This document shows, piece by piece, positions 35,070-44,863 of a stretch of 64,000 bases of DNA. The notes under the pieces were generated by a model. That model was not told where the DNA came from, made no database searches, and worked only from the letters and a program-made list of their open reading frames with translations. Source of the stretch: Moraxella catarrhalis (GTDB taxonomy: Bacteria > Pseudomonadota > Gammaproteobacteria > Pseudomonadales > Moraxellaceae); NCBI RefSeq assembly GCF_001632285.1, contig NZ_LWAH01000016.1, positions 62,001 through 126,000 of the forward strand, given 5' to 3'. Each line of letters starts with the position of its first letter. Position 1 is the stretch's first letter. The position numbers and the translations under genes were made by a program.

Positions 35070-36110
35070 ATGAGCGATGTACGCCACACTCAGATGATGG
35101 AATTTTTAAATGCAAATTTGGCGACCGACTTTCGTGTAGAAAGCTTATCGGGAGATGCCAGTTTTCGTCGTTACCACCGCATTTATTTACCCATGCGTGG
35201 CGAGGTGGGCGGTCATGAGATGACATATCTTTTGATGGATGCACCACCTGATAAAGAAAGTATTCAAGATTTTATCCATGTGGCAGGTATCATGAGCGAA
35301 ACGGTAAATGTACCTGATATTATGGCGTGTGATGAAGCGATGGGATTTTTGCTTTTACAGGATTTTGGTACGGTGGAGTTTGCCCATGCCATTGCCAAAG
35401 ACACTGATAACAAAGATGGCTATTACACCAAGGCGTTACAGACATTGGCTCAGCTACAGACGATTAAGGGAGCTGATTTGCCTAAGTATAGTAATGAAAA
35501 ATTAGCCCAAGAAATGGACTTATTTAGCGAGTGGTTTTTACCTTATTTGGGAATTGGGCTAACTCAGAAAGATGCTCAAAAATGGGAAAGTTTAAAACAA
35601 ACACTCATCATGCAGATTAATAAGCAGCCTCAAGTGATTGTACATCGTGATTACCACAGTCGTAATTTGATGATGGATAAGGGCAGTGATCATCTTGGTG
35701 TGATTGATTTTCAAGATGCGGTGATTGGTGCGTATACTTATGATTTGGTCAGTCTGGTGCGAGATGCATATATTGATTATAATGAGGTGTGGGCCCAAAA
35801 GCGTATTCATGAATTTTATCAATTGATTAAACCCAGCGTTGATTTGGGAACTTTTATTTCACAAACCAATATAATGGGCATACAGCGTCATTTGAAAGTT
35901 TTGGGGATTTTTATTCGCTTGTCAGAGCGTGATGGCAAGCACCGCTATCTTAAAAACATCCCCAAGGTAATGAGCGACTTGGTGGCTGAGCTGTCTTGGC
36001 TGTCTGAGCGTAGTCATGATGCGATTTATGGTGAATTTATGGCATGGCTTAAAAATAGCGTACTACCTGCTTATAGCAACAAATTTGGGTACTTATCGGA
36101 GCGGTTATGA
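35070..36110 (+). CDS. amgK: N-acetylmuramate/N-acetylglucosamine anomeric kinase AmgK
   Basis: 346 residues from ATG 35070 (GAGA upstream; a TTG four codons earlier is less likely). It has an aminoglycoside-phosphotransferase-like kinase fold. The N-terminal GDASFRRYHRI loop and VIHRDYHSRNLM with LGVIDFQDAVIG are the catalytic and metal-binding motifs. AmgK phosphorylates MurNAc at C1 in the recycling route that bypasses de novo UDP-MurNAc synthesis. The stop overlaps the murU start (ATGA), and the pair is divergent from lptD-surA, the same arrangement as in Pseudomonas. Context makes this assignment firm. Confidence 0.93.
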   Translation: MSDVRHTQMMEFLNANLATDFRVESLSGDASFRRYHRIYLPMRGEVGGHEMTYLLMDAPPDKESIQDFIHVAGIMSETVNVPDIMACDEAMGFLLLQDFGTVEFAHAIAKDTDNKDGYYTKALQTLAQLQTIKGADLPKYSNEKLAQEMDLFSEWFLPYLGIGLTQKDAQKWESLKQTLIMQINKQPQVIVHRDYHSRNLMMDKGSDHLGVIDFQDAVIGAYTYDLVSLVRDAYIDYNEVWAQKRIHEFYQLIKPSVDLGTFISQTNIMGIQRHLKVLGIFIRLSERDGKHRYLKNIPKVMSDLVAELSWLSERSHDAIYGEFMAWLKNSVLPAYSNKFGYLSERL

Positions 36111-36823
36111 TTCAGCAAGCGATGATTTTGGCAGCAGGTAAAGGCACCCGTATGCGTCCATTGACGCTCACAAAGCCTAAACCTCTGATTCCAATTGCTG
36201 GTAAGCCGCTGATTGTATGGCATATCGAGCGTTTGGCGACGGCAGGTGTACACCGCATTGTCATCAATACCAGCTATCTATCTGAGGTGTTACTCACAGA
36301 ACTTAAGACACTCAATTTATCTAAAAAATTTGGCATTGAGATTTTACTTTCTATTGAACAAGGTGAGCCACTTGAGACTGCAGGCGGTATTAGATTTGCT
36401 TTGGATCAAGGTTTGTTGTGTGATTTGCCATTTATTTTGATTAATGGCGATATTTGGACGGAATTTGAGTTTGATCGGCTGGTTCATCATCAGCTTAATA
36501 AGCATTTGGCACATCTAATCTTGGTGGATAATCCCAAGCATCATCCTGAGGGTGATTTTGGGCTAATCAAAGAAAAAGTATGCTTAAAAAGTGATCATAC
36601 CGCATTAACCTTTGCAGGGATGAGCGTCATGTCGCCTAAAATCGTGGCATCACTGAACCAAGGGCAAATTGCACCACTGGCACCCTATTTAAAATCTGCC
36701 ATCAATCAGCAGTTGGTGAGTGGCGAGCATATGACAGATCACTGGATGGATGTTGGCACGCTTGATAGGCTTGCCAGGACCGAAGCCTATGTCCAAAATA
36801 AATATGCCAATGCTAAAAAATAA
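36107..36823 (+). CDS. murU: N-acetylmuramate alpha-1-phosphate uridylyltransferase MurU
   Basis: 238 residues of the sugar nucleotidyltransferase fold. The signature MILAAGKGTRMRPLTLTKPKP opens the protein (quoted as LAAGKGTRMRPLT). The metal-site Asp is in INGDIWTEF, and the C-terminal DHWMDVGTLDRL is typical. MurU joins UTP and MurNAc-1-phosphate to give UDP-MurNAc. It overlaps amgK by four bases. With AmgK and the AmpG-like permease this supplies a complete cell-wall salvage branch apart from the amidase and phosphatase steps, which are outside this window. Confidence 0.93.
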   Translation: MIQQAMILAAGKGTRMRPLTLTKPKPLIPIAGKPLIVWHIERLATAGVHRIVINTSYLSEVLLTELKTLNLSKKFGIEILLSIEQGEPLETAGGIRFALDQGLLCDLPFILINGDIWTEFEFDRLVHHQLNKHLAHLILVDNPKHHPEGDFGLIKEKVCLKSDHTALTFAGMSVMSPKIVASLNQGQIAPLAPYLKSAINQQLVSGEHMTDHWMDVGTLDRLARTEAYVQNKYANAKK

Positions 36824-36887
36824 CCCATTAAATATCAATAACTTATAAAATTTATCCAAAATATCAAATAATTTATCCAAAAAGTAT

Positions 36888-36915
36888 TTGACACTGTGAT
36901 AAATTTCTATATAAT
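36888..36915 (+). promoter_or_regulatory. Strong promoter of the tRNA-Val/tRNA-Asp unit
   Basis: A perfect TTGACA, a 16-base spacer and a perfect TATAAT, 125 bases before the first tRNA. A second TTGACA lies at about 36971. The leader contains a small GAACAAA/TTTGTTC inverted repeat. Confidence 0.85.
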
Positions 36916-37039
36916 ACGCACCACAAAGAACAAACAAACATTTGTTCAAGAACTTAAAATGAAGATATATTGACACCATATCTACTTTGTTTGATACAGT
37001 CACTTTGATAAAATTACTGTTATCAACAAAAACATTTTA

Positions 37040-37115
37040 GGGTGGTTAGCTCAGTTGGTAGAGCATCTGCCTTACAAGCAGAGGGTCAGCGGTTCGATCC
37101 CGTTACCACCCACCA
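37040..37115 (+). tRNA. tRNA-Val (anticodon UAC)
   Basis: The acceptor stem GGGTGGT/ACCACCC is followed by A and an encoded CCA. The anticodon arm TCTGC-CTTACAA-GCAGA gives anticodon TAC. The D-loop (AGCTCAGTTGGTAGAGC) and T-loop (GGTTCGATCC) are standard. Confidence 0.98.
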
Positions 37116-37118
37116 TAT

Positions 37119-37195
37119 GCAGCGGTAGTTCAGTTGGTTAGAATACCGGCCTGTCACGCCGGGGGTCGCGGGTTCGAGCCCCGTCCGCTGCGCCA
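37119..37195 (+). tRNA. tRNA-Asp (anticodon GUC)
   Basis: The acceptor stem GCAGCGG/CCGCTGC is followed by G and an encoded CCA. The anticodon arm CCGGC-CTGTCAC-GCCGG gives anticodon GTC. It is three bases after tRNA-Val, so the two are processed from one transcript. Confidence 0.98.
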
Positions 37196-37202
37196 TTTTT
37201 AT

Positions 37203-37234
37203 AACCCCAAGTCAACGATGGCTTGGGGTTTTTT
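37203..37234 (+). terminator. Terminator of the tRNA unit
   Basis: AACCCCAAG and CTTGGGGTT form a nine-base stem with a ten-base loop and six Ts, starting eight bases after tRNA-Asp. Confidence 0.92.
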
Positions 37235-37343
37235 ATTTAAAACTTTTTAAATCCATGTCAGATGCCTGTTCGTATTTGCTTGGGTTTAACTGATATCTTG
37301 CCTTATTTTAACTTGATTGCCATCTTGTACTTTGGGGTATTTT

Positions 37344-38255
37344 ATGATTGTCCGAGATAAATCAAACAGTTTCAAACTACTATTTGCATGGCGTGGCACA
37401 GTGCTACCCAAAGTGTTGCCAACGATATTAGGTATCATGGTACTGTCTTTCATCGCTGGTTTTGTGGCACAGTTTCAGTGGTATTATATTGCCACCGTGC
37501 CTGCGGTTGGCTTTACGATGTTTGGTGTCATCATCTCTATTTTTTTGGGATTTCGTAATAATGCTTGCTATGATCGATGGTGGGAGGGTCGTAAGCTTTG
37601 GGGTGCTTTGGTTGCTAATACGCGTCATCTAAGCCGTGATAGCCATTTTTTAGCACCAAATGAGCGAGAATCACTACTGTATCAGATGCTACTATTTGTG
37701 GCGATACTTCGTGATCGGTTGCGTGGACAAAATATTCAGCGATCACAGTTTGGCTACACGAAGATTGATGACCATTATTTGGATTGGCTTGATCAACAGA
37801 TCAATGCACCGCAACGAGTTTTGGAGGCGATGCAGCAACAATTAATAAAATTAGTTCAGCAAGGTCAAATGAGTGATGTCATTTATATGACAATCCAAAA
37901 ACATGTGATTGAAATGGGGGGCATCCAAGCGGGCTGCGATCGTATTCATAGCACGCCATTGCCATTTCCTTACTCAGCACTACTGCATCGGGCGGTATAT
38001 TGTTTTTGTTGGGCTCTGCCGTTTGGTTTGCAAGCCGTCATGGGTTTTTGGACACCGTTATTGGTTGGGTTTATTTCTTATTTATTGCTTGGGCTAGACG
38101 AGCTGGCACGGCAACTAGAAGAGCCTTTTGGCTTTGACCATCATGATTTGGCGCTTGATATGATGGTGAGAATGATTGAGCGTGAAACCTTGATGCTGAT
38201 GGATAAGCCACTGCCTAAGCCGTGGGAGATTGATAAGAATTTTAATATGAGCTAA
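37344..38255 (+). CDS. Bestrophin-family (UPF0187) ion channel
   Basis: 303 residues from ATG 37344 (GGGG about eight bases upstream). The hydrophobic N-terminal half contains the family signature FLGFRNNACYDRWWEGRKLWGALVANTR (quoted as FRNNACYDRWWEGRKLWG), and the C-terminal LLGLDELARQLEEPFGFDHHDL is equally conserved. Bacterial bestrophins form pentameric inner-membrane anion or cation channels; the physiological role here is unknown. The gene follows the tRNA terminator and appears to be a single transcription unit. Confidence 0.9.
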   Translation: MIVRDKSNSFKLLFAWRGTVLPKVLPTILGIMVLSFIAGFVAQFQWYYIATVPAVGFTMFGVIISIFLGFRNNACYDRWWEGRKLWGALVANTRHLSRDSHFLAPNERESLLYQMLLFVAILRDRLRGQNIQRSQFGYTKIDDHYLDWLDQQINAPQRVLEAMQQQLIKLVQQGQMSDVIYMTIQKHVIEMGGIQAGCDRIHSTPLPFPYSALLHRAVYCFCWALPFGLQAVMGFWTPLLVGFISYLLLGLDELARQLEEPFGFDHHDLALDMMVRMIERETLMLMDKPLPKPWEIDKNFNMS

Positions 38256-38384
38256 TTTTTTGCTTATTATTTGGGTTCTGAAAGATTATCCTTAGTATTT
38301 GGTGCAATCTTATGACCCTTATGAGAGATATAGAGCAGATCCTAAGGATGGCTTGGTTAGTGCTGGCGGATTTGGATCTGAGAG

Positions 38385-39260
38385 TTACTCTGACTGATTG
38401 GTATCATTTGGCGGGAGATCTTGAGGAGTTTGTATATTTTGCTGTTGATTGTGTGGATATGTGACTTGGCAAGCGTTAATACTGGTCACATAATTCATTA
38501 AATCCCCTGATTGTCGAACTGCTTCAGAACCCTTGACGCCTTGGTTTAATACAACCTCTAAAACCGCAGGATTACTGATTTGAGCAAGATACCTATCAGC
38601 GACTGGCATATATGACCAATGCCAAGGTTCAGAATTATATCCATGTTGTCTACCATCGTCATAAGTTTGACAAAATCCATATTTGGGTGCATTATTTTGC
38701 AGCCAATTATAAACCTTTACACCTTCTTTTGATTTCCAATAGGCCGTTTCCACACTATTAAAATCCACATCAGTCCCCCAATGATGGCGACTGGTGCCTG
38801 GAAAAGCAGACCATTTTAGGATATTTTTGGCATGATTAATATCATCATTTGGGCGATTTCCCCATTTATTCTCCCAAATTTGCTTTTGTCTTTGATAAGA
38901 ACGAAATGCTGATACGACGCTAAGTTTAATATTATCCTTTTGTGCCTTATCAATCATATCGATCAAAGAGTTATAAACTTCAGGATGAATTTTTTCGGGC
39001 TTTGGGGTGTATTTTTTTGGAATGGACTTCAGTTTGGTTGAACTTTGATCAAAGACTCCATGAACTTCTTGTCGGTCATCTAACCAAGCTTGATTTGAGT
39101 GATTTTTCGATGGTTGTGTTGATACATTGGCGGTATCGTTATTTATGATATTCGATATCTCTTTTTGATGACCAAAAGCTGTCATCTCTGATAAAACAAA
39201 AATCAGTAAAATCCAACTGTATTTTTTTAATTGTTTTATTAAAATATTTTCAATAGACAT
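38385..39260 (-). CDS. M15-family D,D-/L,D-carboxypeptidase (VanY/LdcB-like), secreted
   Basis: 291 residues. A hydrophobic N-terminal segment (YSWILLIFVLSEMTAFG) acts as a signal or anchor. The peptidase core has SAFRSYQRQKQIWENK, then the zinc-binding FPGTSRHHWGTDVDF and EPWHWSY, matching the SxHxxGxAxD and HxH patterns of VanY-type enzymes. These cut the terminal D-Ala or a related bond in peptidoglycan stems in the periplasm. In the motif, Thr replaces the usual Ala. A 50-residue spacer precedes the domain. A short polar C-terminal tail (rich in Q, N and P) follows it. Confidence 0.88.
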   Translation of the reverse strand: MSIENILIKQLKKYSWILLIFVLSEMTAFGHQKEISNIINNDTANVSTQPSKNHSNQAWLDDRQEVHGVFDQSSTKLKSIPKKYTPKPEKIHPEVYNSLIDMIDKAQKDNIKLSVVSAFRSYQRQKQIWENKWGNRPNDDINHAKNILKWSAFPGTSRHHWGTDVDFNSVETAYWKSKEGVKVYNWLQNNAPKYGFCQTYDDGRQHGYNSEPWHWSYMPVADRYLAQISNPAVLEVVLNQGVKGSEAVRQSGDLMNYVTSINACQVTYPHNQQQNIQTPQDLPPNDTNQSE

Positions 39261-39363
39261 TATTATTCAGCAAAAAATCTAGCCATCTTGACTTAATTTA
39301 TTAAATTCATCTTATAAAATATCAGATTATAAAGACAAAGCCACAATCAAATAAAAAGTGATT

Positions 39364-39410
39364 AAAACCAAAAACAGCTGATGTATTCATCAGTCATTTT
39401 TGGTTTGATT
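39364..39410 (-). terminator. Terminator downstream of sthA
   Basis: AAACCAAAAA pairs with TTTTTGGTTT. An inner TGATG/CATCA stem and a TATT tip follow after a three-base mismatch. It lies 35 bases after the sthA stop, in the 183-base gap before the M15 peptidase gene. Confidence 0.65.
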
Positions 39411-39443
39411 AATGTTTAGTTTAATTGGTATGGAACATGCCAA

Positions 39444-41012
39444 CTAAAAAATTCGGTTCATCCCATTTAAGGCAGCAACACGATAGGCCTCTGCCATGGT
39501 TGGATAATTAAATGTGGTATTGATAAAATATTCAAGCGTATGACCACATTTCATGACTGCCTGCCCAATATGAATAATTTCAGAAGCATGGTTACCATAG
39601 CAATGGATACCAAGAAGCTCAAGTGTTTCACGGTGAAATAGGATTTTTAAGACACCTGAACGCTCGCCAATAATCTGTGAGCGTGCCAAGTGCTTAAAAA
39701 AAGCCTGCCCAACTTCATAAGGTGTTTTTTCGGCGGTCAGCTCAGCTTCAGTTTTACCAATGCTTGAGATTTCAGGAATGGTATAAATGCCAGTTGGGAC
39801 GCTATTGACAAACTCAGCATCTTCATCACCTACCATAAACCCTGCTGCATTACGCCCTTGGTCGTAGGCTGCCGAAGCCAATGATGGCCAGCCGATGACA
39901 TCGCCCACAGCATAAATATGTGGTATGCTGGTACGGTAGGTTTTGTCCACTTCAAGCTGACCACGGCTATTTGCGGTAAGCCCAACCGCTTCTAGGTTTA
40001 GGCTATCGGTATTACCCGAGCGGCCATTACACCATAAGATCGCGTCGGCTTTGATTTTTTTACCGCTTTTTAGATGTAATACCACGCAGTCATCATGCGT
40101 TTCAAGGTGATCGATTTCTTCGTGGTTACGAATGCGTACGCCAAATTGACGGAAGTCATGGCTTAGTGCATCAGAAATTTCTTTATCTAAGTAGCTTAAA
40201 AGCTGATCTTTATTATTAATCAAATCAACCACATAGCCTAAACCTGTAAAAATAGAGGCATACTCACAGCCAATGACACCAGCACCATAGATGATGATTT
40301 TGCGGGCAATATAATCCATTTGTAGGATTTTATCAGAGTCAAAGACGCGTGGATGATCGAAATCTAAAATCTCAGGGCGATAAGGACGAGAACCAACCGC
40401 AATGATTGCCTGATTAAAGGTAATGGTTTTGGTAGGCTCCTGATCATTGATGTACACCTCTAGCGTATGTGCATCAATAAAACTGCCCCAACCATGAATG
40501 ACTTGAATTTGGTTACGCTCATAAAAAAGCTTATGCGTATTGACCTGATGACGGATAACTTCACGCGCACGACTTAAGACTTTACTTAGTGGAACTTGAT
40601 AGCTATCTTTATTTTGTTTAAACAAAGGATCTCGGCGAAAGTTAATAATATTAAAAACAGACTGACGCAGTGCCTTACTTGGAATAGTACCAACATGTGC
40701 ACAATTACCACCGACTTGGTCACGCGGATCGATGACGGCAACACGATGCCCAGACTTAGCAAGTTTCATTGCAGCCGCTTCACCAGCAGGGCCTGCACCA
40801 ATGACGATGGCATCATATTCATAATTGTGCTTTATTTTGTTTTTATTGGAGCGATCCAAACCCACACGCCGACCATCTAAAGGACTGATGAGACTAGGAT
40901 GGGTTTGATCGTTCTCTACATGCTCAAAAGTTTGAGATTTTTTTGTTTGTGGAGCGGTTTCAATCAAGGCGACTGGGTCGGTATCTTGGGTGGTTTTGGG
41001 TTTTTTTGACAT
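39444..41012 (-). CDS. sthA: Soluble pyridine nucleotide transhydrogenase SthA
   Basis: 522 residues of the flavoprotein disulfide-reductase fold. The FAD site is [18 protein letters not shown], and the redox-motif region reads [16 protein letters not shown]. The second half of the disulfide pair is absent, as in SthA and unlike lipoamide dehydrogenase. The NAD(P) site is [13 protein letters not shown]. SthA balances NADPH and NADH. Compared with E. coli SthA (466 residues) there are about 60 extra polar residues before the FAD domain. ATG 41012 is supported by AAGGATTATTT, and no internal Met offers an alternative before residue 78. Confidence 0.92.
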   Translation of the reverse strand: MSKKPKTTQDTDPVALIETAPQTKKSQTFEHVENDQTHPSLISPLDGRRVGLDRSNKNKIKHNYEYDAIVIGAGPAGEAAAMKLAKSGHRVAVIDPRDQVGGNCAHVGTIPSKALRQSVFNIINFRRDPLFKQNKDSYQVPLSKVLSRAREVIRHQVNTHKLFYERNQIQVIHGWGSFIDAHTLEVYINDQEPTKTITFNQAIIAVGSRPYRPEILDFDHPRVFDSDKILQMDYIARKIIIYGAGVIGCEYASIFTGLGYVVDLINNKDQLLSYLDKEISDALSHDFRQFGVRIRNHEEIDHLETHDDCVVLHLKSGKKIKADAILWCNGRSGNTDSLNLEAVGLTANSRGQLEVDKTYRTSIPHIYAVGDVIGWPSLASAAYDQGRNAAGFMVGDEDAEFVNSVPTGIYTIPEISSIGKTEAELTAEKTPYEVGQAFFKHLARSQIIGERSGVLKILFHRETLELLGIHCYGNHASEIIHIGQAVMKCGHTLEYFINTTFNYPTMAEAYRVAALNGMNRIF

Positions 41013-41183
41013 AAATAATCCTTAATCATGGTTTTGTTGGTTGCAACGATCCTAAATGTCTGGCGAGTGCGTTTTGGTGGTAAGTCCATTAAGCGATCAA
41101 GCTAAATTGAGACGATAAGTCAAATAATCAGAAGCTTTTGACACAGTTGGCTTAAATGATGAACCATCAATTTATGCCAATGC

Positions 41184-42050
41184 TTAAACACCAATCCGCC
41201 GCTTTAGGCCTGTAATTTGTAAAATACGGGTGGCAATCTCCTCAACAGACATTTCAGAGACATTCAAACTGGGGATTTTTTGGTGACTATAAATGGCTTG
41301 AATGGCCCTTTGTTCTTCTTGACATTGTGCCAAACTTGCATAGCGACTACCAGCTTTGCGTTCTTGGCGGATGCGTACTAGGCGTTCTGTATCAATGGTC
41401 AAACCAAAAAGTTTATGGTGATATGGTTTTAGCACTCTTGGCAATTGACTGGTGTCTAAGTCTTCTTCAGTTAAAGGGTAGTTGGCGGCACGGATGCCAT
41501 ATTGTAGTGCTAAGTATAAAGAAGTTGGTGTTTTGCCTGAGCGTGATAAACCAATCAAAATAATATCAGCACCGTCATAATGGTTGGTACGAGCACCGTC
41601 ATCATTATCAAGCGCAAAATGCACCGCATCAATGCGTGCCTTATAATCATCTGAATCAACTCTGCTATGTGCCATGCCAGTATGAGGGTTGGGTTTGTGG
41701 TTGATTTCGGTGGCGATACGATTGATTAAACCTTCATAGATGTCTAAATTGTGTGCATCGGCAGCATTGATAATTTCACGAATATCATCCGAGACAATGG
41801 TATCAAATACCAAAGGGCGTAGATTGCTGGATTGATAAGCGTTATTAATGCGTTGAACGGCTTCACGCGCTAAAAGTGGCGTATCAACATAAGGAATGAC
41901 CTGAATGTCAAATTCCACATCGCTAAACTGACTTAGCAATGATTTTCCCAAGGTTTCAGCGGTGATCGCTGTCCCATCAGAAATAAAAAAAGCACTTCGG
42001 ATATTTGACTGTTTTTCTTGTTGAGCAGGTGTGGGCGTGTGGACATACAT
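41184..42050 (-). CDS. ppsR: PEP synthase regulatory protein (kinase/pyrophosphorylase, DUF299)
   Basis: 288 residues. It starts with the family's conserved FFISDGTAITAETLGKSLL and has the P-loop LIGLSRSGKTPTSLYLA near residue 165, followed by KLFGLTIDTERLVRIRQER. Members phosphorylate PEP synthase with ADP and reverse this with phosphate, switching the enzyme off and on. Divergence from ppsA (300 bases apart) supports the assignment. The start at 42050 lacks a clear ribosome binding site. Confidence 0.93.
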   Translation of the reverse strand: MYVHTPTPAQQEKQSNIRSAFFISDGTAITAETLGKSLLSQFSDVEFDIQVIPYVDTPLLAREAVQRINNAYQSSNLRPLVFDTIVSDDIREIINAADAHNLDIYEGLINRIATEINHKPNPHTGMAHSRVDSDDYKARIDAVHFALDNDDGARTNHYDGADIILIGLSRSGKTPTSLYLALQYGIRAANYPLTEEDLDTSQLPRVLKPYHHKLFGLTIDTERLVRIRQERKAGSRYASLAQCQEEQRAIQAIYSHQKIPSLNVSEMSVEEIATRILQITGLKRRIGV

Positions 42051-42226
42051 GTCAGTACTTCATCATTAAACCAAAATAAGTGTTTGATTATAACATAAAA
42101 AAGCAATTTTGCACGCCATGGGCAGATGAACTTTAAAGAGCGTGGCTGTCATTTAGAGATATTATTAGAGACATTATTTTTATCATTGATGGGTATATTT
42201 TTATTATGAATAAATAGATAAATTGA

Positions 42227-42255
42227 TTGAGAAATGGCACATTTATCGCTATAAT
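42227..42255 (+). promoter_or_regulatory. Promoter of ppsA
   Basis: TTGAGA, a 17-base spacer and TATAAT, 95 bases before the ppsA ATG. This is in the 300-base ppsR-ppsA divergent region, in which I see no other clear element. Confidence 0.7.
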
Positions 42256-42350
42256 CGCTAAAAATATCCCAAAAATCTTTGGTATCATTTCTTTGACAAA
42301 GGCGTGGGTAACATCATGCCAAAGTTTTTGTTCACCAATCGGAGCTAACT

Positions 42351-44747
42351 ATGAACAAGCAAGTCCAAGTCATTACCTTTAATCAACTTGGTAAAAATGA
42401 TGTTGACATTGTCGGCGGTAAAAATGCCTCATTGGGCGAGATGATTAGCCATTTGGGCGGCTTGGGCGTTAATGTGCCTAATGGTTTTGCAACCACGGCA
42501 GATGCGTTTAACCGCTTTTTGAATGAAACAGGCTTGCTTGATAAAATCAATACCGAACTTAAGGGTTTGGATGTCGATGATGTGGATTTATTAACCCAAA
42601 TAGGTGCCAAAATCCGTAGCTGGATTATCGAACAAGAGCTACCAAAAGATTTAGAAAATGAAATTCGTACCGCTTTTGCAGAATTATCCAAAGGTGAAGA
42701 TATCGCCGTTGCTGTACGCTCGTCAGCCACGGCTGAGGATTTGCCCGACGCCTCTTTTGCAGGTCAACAAGAAACCTTTTTGAACATTCGTGGTATTGAT
42801 AATGTGCTTATCGCCATCAAAGAGGTCTTTGCCAGTCTTTATAATGATCGTGCGATTGCCTATCGTGTGCATAAAGGCTTTGAGCATGCAGGCGTGGCGT
42901 TGTCCGCAGGCATTCAGCGTATGGTGCGTTCAGAAACGGGTACTTCTGGCGTCATGTTTACGCTTGACACCGAGTCAGGCTTTAATGAAGTGGTGTTTAT
43001 CACAGCAAGCTATGGCTTAGGCGAGATGGTCGTCCAAGGGGCGGTCAATCCGGATGAATTTTATTTATCAAAAGTATTGCTTGAACAAAATCGCCCTGCA
43101 GTTATACGCCGTAATTTGGGTTCTAAACAAAAGAAAATGATTTATGGCGATGAAGGCAGTACCACCAAATCGACCAAAATTGTCGATGTTGATAAAGCTG
43201 AACGCAATCAATTTGCTTTAAGCAGTGAAGAGCTAACCCGCCTTGCCAAACAAGCCATGATTATTGAAAAACATTACGGTTGTCCGATGGATATTGAATG
43301 GGCAAAAGATGGCGATAGTGGTGAAATCTTTATCGTACAAGCTCGTCCTGAGACAGTTAAATCTCGTCAAGACAAAAACCACATGGAACGCTATGTCATC
43401 AACTCAAAAGGTGCTAAAGTCTTGACAGAAGGGCGTTCAATTGGTCAGCGTGTCGGCAGTGGTAAAGTACGCATCGTGACCAACTTAACTGAAATGAGCA
43501 AAGTGCAAGATGGCGATGTGTTGGTCTCTGATATGACAGACCCTGACTGGGAACCTGTGATGAAGCGTGCCAGTGCGATTATCACCAACCGTGGCGGACG
43601 CACTTGCCATGCTGCCATTATCGCACGAGAATTGGGCGTGCCTGCGATTGTTGGTTCAGGCAATGCAACCGAAGTTTTGGTTGATGGTCATGAGGTGACA
43701 GTTTCTTGTGCAGAGGGCGATACTGGCTTTATTTATGAAGGCATTTTGGATTATGAAGTTCAGCGTAATTCAATCAGCACCATGCCCGAACTTGCCTTTA
43801 AGATTATGATGAATGTGGGTAACCCCGACCGTGCCTTTGGCTTTGCACAGATTCCCAACCAAGGCGTGGGTTTGGCTCGACTTGAATTCATCATCAATCG
43901 TATGATTGGCGTACATCCAAAAGCTTTATTAAACCTTGATACGCTACCACAAGAAACCGTGCAAGCCGTTCAAGAACGGATGGCAGGCTATAATTCTCCT
44001 GTGGAATTTTATATCAATAAATTGATTGAAGGCATCTCAACTTTGGCGGTAGCATTCCGTGATAAGCCTGTGATTGTGCGTATGAGTGACTTTAAGTCAA
44101 ATGAGTATGCCAATTTAATTGGTGGTAAGCTGTATGAACCTTCAGAAGAAAACCCAATGCTTGGTTTTCGTGGGGCAAGCCGTTATGTGTCAGACAATTT
44201 CCGTGACTGCTTTGAACTTGAATGCCGTGCGTTAAAATATGTGCGTGATGACATGGGCTTGACCAATGTTAAAATTATGATTCCATTTGTACGCACGACA
44301 GGCGAAGCCAAGCAAGTGATTGAACTACTTGAAAAAAATGGCTTAAAGCGTGGCGATAATGAGCTTGAAATTATCATGATGTGTGAGTTGCCAACCAATG
44401 CAGTGCTTGCCGATGAATTTTTAAAATATTTTGATGGCTTTTCAATTGGATCAAATGATTTAACTCAGCTGACATTAGGTCTTGATCGTGATTCTGGTAT
44501 TGTGTCGCATTTATTTGATGAGCGTGATCCTGCTGTCAAAAAAATGCTAAGCCTAGCGATTGATGCCTGCAATAAGGCTGGTAAATATGTGGGTATCTGC
44601 GGTCAAGGCCCCTCAGACCATGCCGATTTGGCCTATTGGCTGATGGAGCAAGGTATTGACTCGGTTTCTTTAAATCCAGATTCAGTGCTTGATACTTGGT
44701 TCTTTTTGGCAGATAAAAATAACCAACCAGCAGACGATTACGCATAA
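42351..44747 (+). CDS. ppsA: Phosphoenolpyruvate synthase
   Basis: 798 residues (E. coli PpsA 792). The N-terminal ATP-grasp has [12 protein letters not shown] and [22 protein letters not shown]. The central phosphohistidine domain has [21 protein letters not shown], with the catalytic His flanked by the Thr/Cys that PpsR regulates. The C-terminal PEP-binding barrel has [15 protein letters not shown] and [10 protein letters not shown]. It converts pyruvate and ATP to PEP, AMP and phosphate for gluconeogenesis. GGAG lies seven bases before the ATG. Confidence 0.98.
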   Translation: MNKQVQVITFNQLGKNDVDIVGGKNASLGEMISHLGGLGVNVPNGFATTADAFNRFLNETGLLDKINTELKGLDVDDVDLLTQIGAKIRSWIIEQELPKDLENEIRTAFAELSKGEDIAVAVRSSATAEDLPDASFAGQQETFLNIRGIDNVLIAIKEVFASLYNDRAIAYRVHKGFEHAGVALSAGIQRMVRSETGTSGVMFTLDTESGFNEVVFITASYGLGEMVVQGAVNPDEFYLSKVLLEQNRPAVIRRNLGSKQKKMIYGDEGSTTKSTKIVDVDKAERNQFALSSEELTRLAKQAMIIEKHYGCPMDIEWAKDGDSGEIFIVQARPETVKSRQDKNHMERYVINSKGAKVLTEGRSIGQRVGSGKVRIVTNLTEMSKVQDGDVLVSDMTDPDWEPVMKRASAIITNRGGRTCHAAIIARELGVPAIVGSGNATEVLVDGHEVTVSCAEGDTGFIYEGILDYEVQRNSISTMPELAFKIMMNVGNPDRAFGFAQIPNQGVGLARLEFIINRMIGVHPKALLNLDTLPQETVQAVQERMAGYNSPVEFYINKLIEGISTLAVAFRDKPVIVRMSDFKSNEYANLIGGKLYEPSEENPMLGFRGASRYVSDNFRDCFELECRALKYVRDDMGLTNVKIMIPFVRTTGEAKQVIELLEKNGLKRGDNELEIIMMCELPTNAVLADEFLKYFDGFSIGSNDLTQLTLGLDRDSGIVSHLFDERDPAVKKMLSLAIDACNKAGKYVGICGQGPSDHADLAYWLMEQGIDSVSLNPDSVLDTWFFLADKNNQPADDYA

Positions 44748-44763
44748 ATTCATCTAATTTCAC

Positions 44764-44793
44764 ACCCTTGAGGTATGTTACCTTAAGGGTTTT
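44764..44793 (+). terminator. Terminator of ppsA
   Basis: ACCCTTGAGGTA and TACCTTAAGGGT form a 12-base stem (one G-U) with a three-base loop and a short T run, 17 bases after the stop. Confidence 0.85.
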
Positions 44794-44863
44794 GTGCTTA
44801 TTTTTCCTGCTTGATTGTATTTTATTGTATTTAACTTTATTCATAAGCCGTACGATATTCGTC

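Noticed and set aside
36689..37003. Minus-strand 104-codon frame between murU and tRNA-Val
   Set aside because: It overlaps the murU 3' end and the strong tRNA promoter, has AT-driven composition (FNKCLF, YKLLIF) and no ribosome binding site.
38286..38351. Inverted repeat ATCCTTAG / CTAAGGAT downstream of the bestrophin-family gene
   Set aside because: Only eight bases with a loop of about 45 bases and no T run; not distinguishable from chance in AT-rich DNA.
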